Positions 32,508-36,432 of a stretch of DNA of 36,432 nucleotides are shown here, piece by piece. Within the stretch, counting starts at the first letter, position 1; every line of letters begins with the position of its first letter. Source of the stretch: an uncultured Collinsella sp. (GTDB lineage Bacteria > Actinomycetota > Coriobacteriia > Coriobacteriales > Coriobacteriaceae). The notes under the pieces were generated by a model that was given only the letters and a program-made list of their open reading frames with translations, did not search any database and was not told the DNA's origin. The position numbers and the translations under genes are program-made. The stretch is from the NCBI GenBank assembly GCA_902469555.1, contig CABRDB010000069.1, positions 1-36,432 on the forward strand, written 5' to 3'.

Positions 32508-33686
32508 TTAGAGCTCCAGACTCTTAATACGGGCCGAATCGTTCGATACCGGGCAATGGGTGATGATGTAGTTGGCACCGCGCTCGACGCTATACGACTC
32601 GACCGAATCCGACACATGGAGCACCGACAGATCGGCCAGACGGCCCAAATCGATATAGACCTGTTCATCGACGCCCGCCGTCACCAGCACCGTTTTGCTA
32701 ATGCCCTTTGCCGCCACGAGCCTGGCATACTGCTCATTTGATGTTGGATGGGCAGGGCCAAGCGGCGTTGCCGTCAAGGCATCAAGCATCTTATTAAAAC
32801 TACGTCGATCATCGACGGGATGGGCGGACAGGGGCCCTTCGGGGGCAGTCACGACCACATGACGGTATCCCTGACGCACAAGCGCCAGCGATACCGATGC
32901 GGTAAAACTCAGCACCGCAGAAAGGACCTCGGAGCGGCTTGAGCGCTCAAAATCGCACGCAAACGCACCAAACAAGATGCCAATAGCGTGGTCTTGGGGG
33001 CGCGAAGCCTCACGCACCAGCACGTCGTCAAGGCGCGTCGACAGCTTCCAGTGAATCGACTTAACGGCGTCGCCCTCGTGATAGGGCCTCACGTCAAAGA
33101 CTTCGGAGGCGTCTTGGCCGCTTCGATGGGGATCGTAGCTCGTGCCCTCAAGACTGGCAGAAGCACTTTGGTGAGGATCAACCTGAATGTCGAGTATCTC
33201 GGGATAGACCGTAAACATTCCGTGAAAGTCGGCGTCCTCGAGAGCGAGCGACGTAAAGCCCATCTCATCGACCAGGCGCGCAGTGTCAAGGGTGATCGTG
33301 TGTGCACCGCAGACGGCCGAATCGAGCTCCAGCTCAAACAAGGCGGGCCTACCCATCGCGGGGGCAAGGCTTACGGGATAGACCGCCCGTGTGCCCGTTA
33401 GCTGGTTGTAAACCGAAAACGACAGCTCCATGCGACCGCGAAACATAAGCGGTCGATCCAGTGTGATACGCAATGCGAGAGGTGCATTTACAACGCACGA
33501 CCTGGGAAGATCAAAGCCGAGCTTGAGCAAGGCAACGCTCGAACGGCACGCCGCCACGGTGATCACGGGCATGGCGATCAACGCCACGGCAGCGGCGAGC
33601 GCGGCCGCATTGCCGGCAAACATGAACGTGACGAGCAGGAGCGCGACGGACACGATATAGGTAATCTTGTTGGCAATCATGAGCAT
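32508..33686 (-). CDS. DUF58 domain-containing protein
   Basis: A 392-residue protein with two N-terminal membrane spans (about 5-25 and 29-47) and a cytoplasmic-type DUF58 domain. The hallmark is seen: Y-H-E-G-D-A-V-K-S-I-H-W-K-L-S-T-R, followed by V-R-E-A-S-R-P. DUF58 proteins are partners of MoxR ATPases and have a von Willebrand A-like fold, with roles in envelope assembly or protein maturation. The start is uncertain: ATG 33686 and ATG 33680 both lie behind a poor ribosome site. Its stop is one base before the transglutaminase-like start, so translation is coupled. Confidence 0.87.
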   Translation of the reverse strand: MLMIANKITYIVSVALLLVTFMFAGNAAALAAAVALIAMPVITVAACRSSVALLKLGFDLPRSCVVNAPLALRITLDRPLMFRGRMELSFSVYNQLTGTRAVYPVSLAPAMGRPALFELELDSAVCGAHTITLDTARLVDEMGFTSLALEDADFHGMFTVYPEILDIQVDPHQSASASLEGTSYDPHRSGQDASEVFDVRPYHEGDAVKSIHWKLSTRLDDVLVREASRPQDHAIGILFGAFACDFERSSRSEVLSAVLSFTASVSLALVRQGYRHVVVTAPEGPLSAHPVDDRRSFNKMLDALTATPLGPAHPTSNEQYARLVAAKGISKTVLVTAGVDEQVYIDLGRLADLSVLHVSDSVESYSVERGANYIITHCPVSNDSARIKSLEL

Positions 33687-33715
33687 AACGTAGGGCGCAA
33701 AAGGCGAACGAGCCG

Positions 33716-34669
33716 CTACGAGCGGCCGCGAACCTGACCCATGGACGGAGCGGGAACGGCAGCGAGGATACGGTCGAGGATGTCCTCGGCAGTAATCGAT
33801 TCGATGCGGGCCTGGGGGCGCAAAACGAGACGGTGAGCGCAAACGACCTTAAACACCTCGCGCACATCCTCGGGCACCACATAGTCGCGCTCGCGAATCA
33901 AAGCGCAGGCGCGCGCCATACGCGTGAGCGCGATAATGCCGCGGGGGCTCACACCCAGCTCAACGAGACCGTCATTACGGGTCTCCTCGCACAGACGGAC
34001 GATATAATCCAGCACCGTGTCGGCTACCTGCACATTACCCAGGTAGTTTTGAATATCGAGCAGGTCATCGCGGGCAACCATGGGCTTAATGTCGTCGAGC
34101 GGGTTGGCGTAGCGACGGGCCTTGAGGATATCGATCTGGTCCTGGCGCGACGGATAGCCAACAGACAGGCGAACCATAAAGCGGTCGAGCTGGCTATCGG
34201 GCAGCGGTTGCGTGCCCGCCGAGCCTACCGGGTTCTCGGTTGCGATGCACACGAAGGGACGCGGGACCTGATGCGTCTGCCCGTCGATAGTCACCGCACG
34301 CTCTTCCATAACCTCGAGCAGGGCCGACTGCGTCTTTGCACTGGTACGGTTGATCTCGTCGCCCAGCAGCATGTTGCAGTTGACGGCGCCCCACACAAAG
34401 CGAAACGTGCCGGTGTCGCGGTCGAACATCGTAAAGCCCGTAATGTCCGAGGGCAGCGTATCGGGCGTAAACTGCACGCGCTTAAAGTCCAGGCCCAGCG
34501 CGCGCGAAAGAGCCAGGGCCAGCGTCGTCTTACCGGTACCGGGCACATCCTCCAACAGGATATGGCCGCCGGCATAGATGGCCATGAGAGCCTTCTCGAT
34601 CACATCGCGCTTGCCCAGCAGGGCGCGGCTCACTTCGTTCATGATGCTGTTCGACTGTTCGACGATCAC
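33716..34669 (-). CDS. MoxR-family AAA ATPase
   Basis: A 317-residue AAA+ chaperone-like ATPase. Walker A is DVPGTGKTT, Walker B is NMLLGDEINRTSAKTQSALLEVMEE, sensor 1 is C-I-A-T-E-N-P, and an arginine finger region (LPDSQLDRFMVRLSVGYP) follows. MoxR proteins act with DUF58/VWA proteins in maturation of complexes or envelope regulation. The start is GTG 34669, two bases after the kinase stop, with GAGGAA about 10 bases upstream; the next in-frame ATG is 34642. It is read in one run with the kinase (upstream) and DUF58 (29 bases downstream). Confidence 0.92.
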   Translation of the reverse strand: MIVEQSNSIMNEVSRALLGKRDVIEKALMAIYAGGHILLEDVPGTGKTTLALALSRALGLDFKRVQFTPDTLPSDITGFTMFDRDTGTFRFVWGAVNCNMLLGDEINRTSAKTQSALLEVMEERAVTIDGQTHQVPRPFVCIATENPVGSAGTQPLPDSQLDRFMVRLSVGYPSRQDQIDILKARRYANPLDDIKPMVARDDLLDIQNYLGNVQVADTVLDYIVRLCEETRNDGLVELGVSPRGIIALTRMARACALIRERDYVVPEDVREVFKVVCAHRLVLRPQARIESITAEDILDRILAAVPAPSMGQVRGRS

Positions 34670-34671
34670 GG

Positions 34672-36315
34672 TTACTCATTTCCTCGGTAAGCTGCCTCTG
34701 CCGTCGCGGCCGCCAGCTGTGCTTTCAAAACGTTTAGGTCGATGGGCTTGCCCACATGTCCGTTCATGCCCGCGGCGCGCGAACGCTCAACGTCCTCGGT
34801 GTAGTCATTGGCAGAAAGCGCAATGATGGGAATGGCGCCGGCGTCCTCATGATTAAGCCCTCGAATCCGCTCCGCCGCTTCCCAGCCGTTAAGCACGGGC
34901 ATCTGAATATCCATGAGGATCGCATCGTACGTGCCCGCGGGCATACTCCGAAATCGCTCAACGACTGCCTGGCCGTTCTCGGCACGATCGACTGCCGCGC
35001 CTCGTCTTGCCAGCAGCTCAATCACAATCATGGCGTTGATTTCGTTATCCTCGGCCAACAGGAATCGCTTGTCCTCAAACTGATAGGTAAACGACGAGCC
35101 AATGGAATCGCACGCCGTCTCGAGCGTCTGCTCCTTGAGCTTAAGGCTCTCGATCTGCTCCGCCGTGGCCAGTCGCAACGGAATGTAGGCCGAAAACGTC
35201 GATCCGCGGCCGGGCTCGGTATCGACAACGATCTCGCCGTCCATCAGCTCGACAAGCGCGCTCGTAATGGCCATGCCCAGGCCCGTTCCGCCGTAGCGGC
35301 GCGCGATGGTGCGGTCCTCCTGCTCAAACGGCTTAAAGATCTTGCTGACGTAGCGCGGATCCATGCCCTTGCCCGTGTCGCGCACGCGCAGCATATAGCT
35401 CACGCCGTCGTCTGTGCGGTACATCTCGCGCAGGGTTACGGTAACGCTGCCGCCCCGCTCGGTAAACTTGACCGCATTGGAGATAAAGTTGATAACGATC
35501 TGCGACAGGCGCATACGGTCGCCCACGACAAATACGTTTTCGCAGTCCTCGAGATTGACCGAGTACGTAAGCCCTTTGTCGGCTGCCTGCGAGCTAAACA
35601 TGCGTTCAATCTCATCGGCAAACAGGCGCATGTCAAACGGCGCATCGTCAATGCGCACGCGCCCACTGTTGAGACGGCTCATGTCGAGCATGTCGTTGAT
35701 AAGCGAAAGCAGGTAGGCCGAAAGCTGCGAGGCGCGAGACAAGTCGTCCATCAGGCGAGACTCATCCGCATGATGCTCGCGGGCGAGCGAAATCATGCCC
35801 TCGATGCCATTGAGCGGCGTGCGGATCTCGTGGCTCATCTGGTTCATATAGTCTGTGCGCGCGTTGGCGGTCTCGACGGCGCGATCGCGCTCGGACTCCG
35901 CCTTGGCGATACGATCGTTTTCGGTCGTTACATCGACTGCAGAAACCAGGTACTGCGTGCCGTCCGAAATGAGCGAAATCGTAAACCTCATGCTGAGCTG
36001 CGATTTTGCTCCATGGGGCGCATGATAGGAGCATAGAAGGTTGAGCGGGGTCGCACGGTCCCAGTCCCTCACCTGTCGCTGCATGCGCACGCGGTCCCTA
36101 TCGGGGATAAAGCGGTACAGCGTCTCGATGTCGTCGCCAATACGCTCGGGCGATACGCCAAATACGCGTTCGAAATTTGGGGTGATATAGAGCGGAAGAC
36201 AGTCGCTGGCACGCAAAACCAGCGCAACGTTAGGCCCTTGCTGCGCAAGCGCCTCTTCGAACAGTCGACGCGCTCGGTCCGCGTCGCGCTTCTCGTGTGA
36301 ACCGAACAGCCCCAA
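34672..36315 (-). CDS. Hybrid PAS-sensor histidine kinase/response regulator
   Basis: A 547-residue cytoplasmic hybrid kinase. PAS domain about 25-130; HisKA with phosphorylated His162 in MSHEIRTPLNG; HATPase with N-box NFISNAVKFTE (~277), G1 D-T-G-K-G-M, F-box F-K-P-F-E-Q and G2 G-G-T-G-L-G-M; receiver domain (about 417-540) with Asp469 in ILMDIQMP and Lys523. There are no membrane spans, so it senses an internal cue. The start appears to be TTG 36315: a stop lies four codons further upstream and no ATG is available before the PAS domain. A purine-rich AGGGGG precedes it. It heads the MoxR-DUF58-transglutaminase-LRR run, though no output domain or DNA-binding partner is present. Confidence 0.9.
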   Translation of the reverse strand: MGLFGSHEKRDADRARRLFEEALAQQGPNVALVLRASDCLPLYITPNFERVFGVSPERIGDDIETLYRFIPDRDRVRMQRQVRDWDRATPLNLLCSYHAPHGAKSQLSMRFTISLISDGTQYLVSAVDVTTENDRIAKAESERDRAVETANARTDYMNQMSHEIRTPLNGIEGMISLAREHHADESRLMDDLSRASQLSAYLLSLINDMLDMSRLNSGRVRIDDAPFDMRLFADEIERMFSSQAADKGLTYSVNLEDCENVFVVGDRMRLSQIVINFISNAVKFTERGGSVTVTLREMYRTDDGVSYMLRVRDTGKGMDPRYVSKIFKPFEQEDRTIARRYGGTGLGMAITSALVELMDGEIVVDTEPGRGSTFSAYIPLRLATAEQIESLKLKEQTLETACDSIGSSFTYQFEDKRFLLAEDNEINAMIVIELLARRGAAVDRAENGQAVVERFRSMPAGTYDAILMDIQMPVLNGWEAAERIRGLNHEDAGAIPIIALSANDYTEDVERSRAAGMNGHVGKPIDLNVLKAQLAAATAEAAYRGNE

Positions 36316-36402
36316 TATGCCCCCTTTTACATTAGGTGATTATTCTACCAGCTCAAGGGGGCTTTACAGAGATGGTGTGCCGCTAAAGTTAGCAATTAAT
36401 GG

Positions 36403-36432
36403 TGCAAAAAAACGCGCCCGACGGCAATTGCC
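36403..36432 (-). terminator. Likely half of a terminator from a gene beyond the window
   Basis: Read on the minus strand the edge shows a GC-rich segment (GTCGGGCGCG) followed by seven T, as in the 3' arm and tail of an intrinsic terminator whose 5' arm is outside. The space 36316-36402 otherwise holds only the kinase leader, with possible -10 sequences (TAGAAT) but no clear promoter. Confidence 0.35.

Overview
The window looks like the chromosome of a GC-rich gut actinobacterium of the class Coriobacteriia, most likely Collinsella or a close relative. This is an inference from composition, strong AAGGAGG-type ribosome sites with GTG and TTG starts, and gene content. There is no rRNA, tRNA, CRISPR array, phage or intact insertion sequence. 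The DNA is densely coding, with no gene-free stretch over about 300 bases apart from the leader at 2461-2727 (2461-2784 if the later start of the next gene is used).

Layout. 1-1366 is the end of a thiamine operon on the plus strand (thiM, a thiamine-binding protein, thiE). 1410-1582 holds three tandem palindromes, followed by a patatin-like lipase on the minus strand. 2728-7213 carries two related cyclic-di-GMP genes: a large GGDEF-PAS-GGDEF-GGDEF-EAL protein and a shorter GGDEF-PAS-GGDEF paralogue that a seven-C tract breaks into two frames. 7325-10392 holds a flavin reductase-like protein, a long RNA-like hairpin in front of a cysteine-less ArsC-like protein, a CobW GTPase and the tRNA methyltransferase TrmL. 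10386-15410 is an island in which two paralogous AAA ATPases with winged-helix tails flank a UvrA-like ABC protein; a GTGACAAAGGGAC palindrome lies at every gene end. 15405-21590 contains a TetM-like GTPase, MscL with a zinc ribbon, an acetyltransferase, small proteins (including an unlisted 47-residue membrane peptide), RsmJ-like and RlmA-like rRNA methyltransferases and a four-helix membrane protein. 21769-25925 carries a MATE exporter, a LysR regulator, a divergent DMT transporter and uracil-DNA glycosylase.

25931-36315 is a single minus-strand run read as one operon: hybrid histidine kinase, MoxR ATPase, DUF58 protein, membrane transglutaminase-like protein and a 1415-residue anchored leucine-rich-repeat surface protein. 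MoxR-DUF58-transglutaminase is a known conserved trio. Here the transglutaminase has Ser and Glu where Cys and Asp are expected, and the trio is coupled to a cytoplasmic sensor and a large exported protein.

The strongest leads are the hairpin leader at 7953-8124, the palindrome-bracketed ATPase/UvrA island, the C-tract frameshift, and the envelope operon with a probably inactive transglutaminase fold. All functions are read from motifs by eye; no search or folding program was run.
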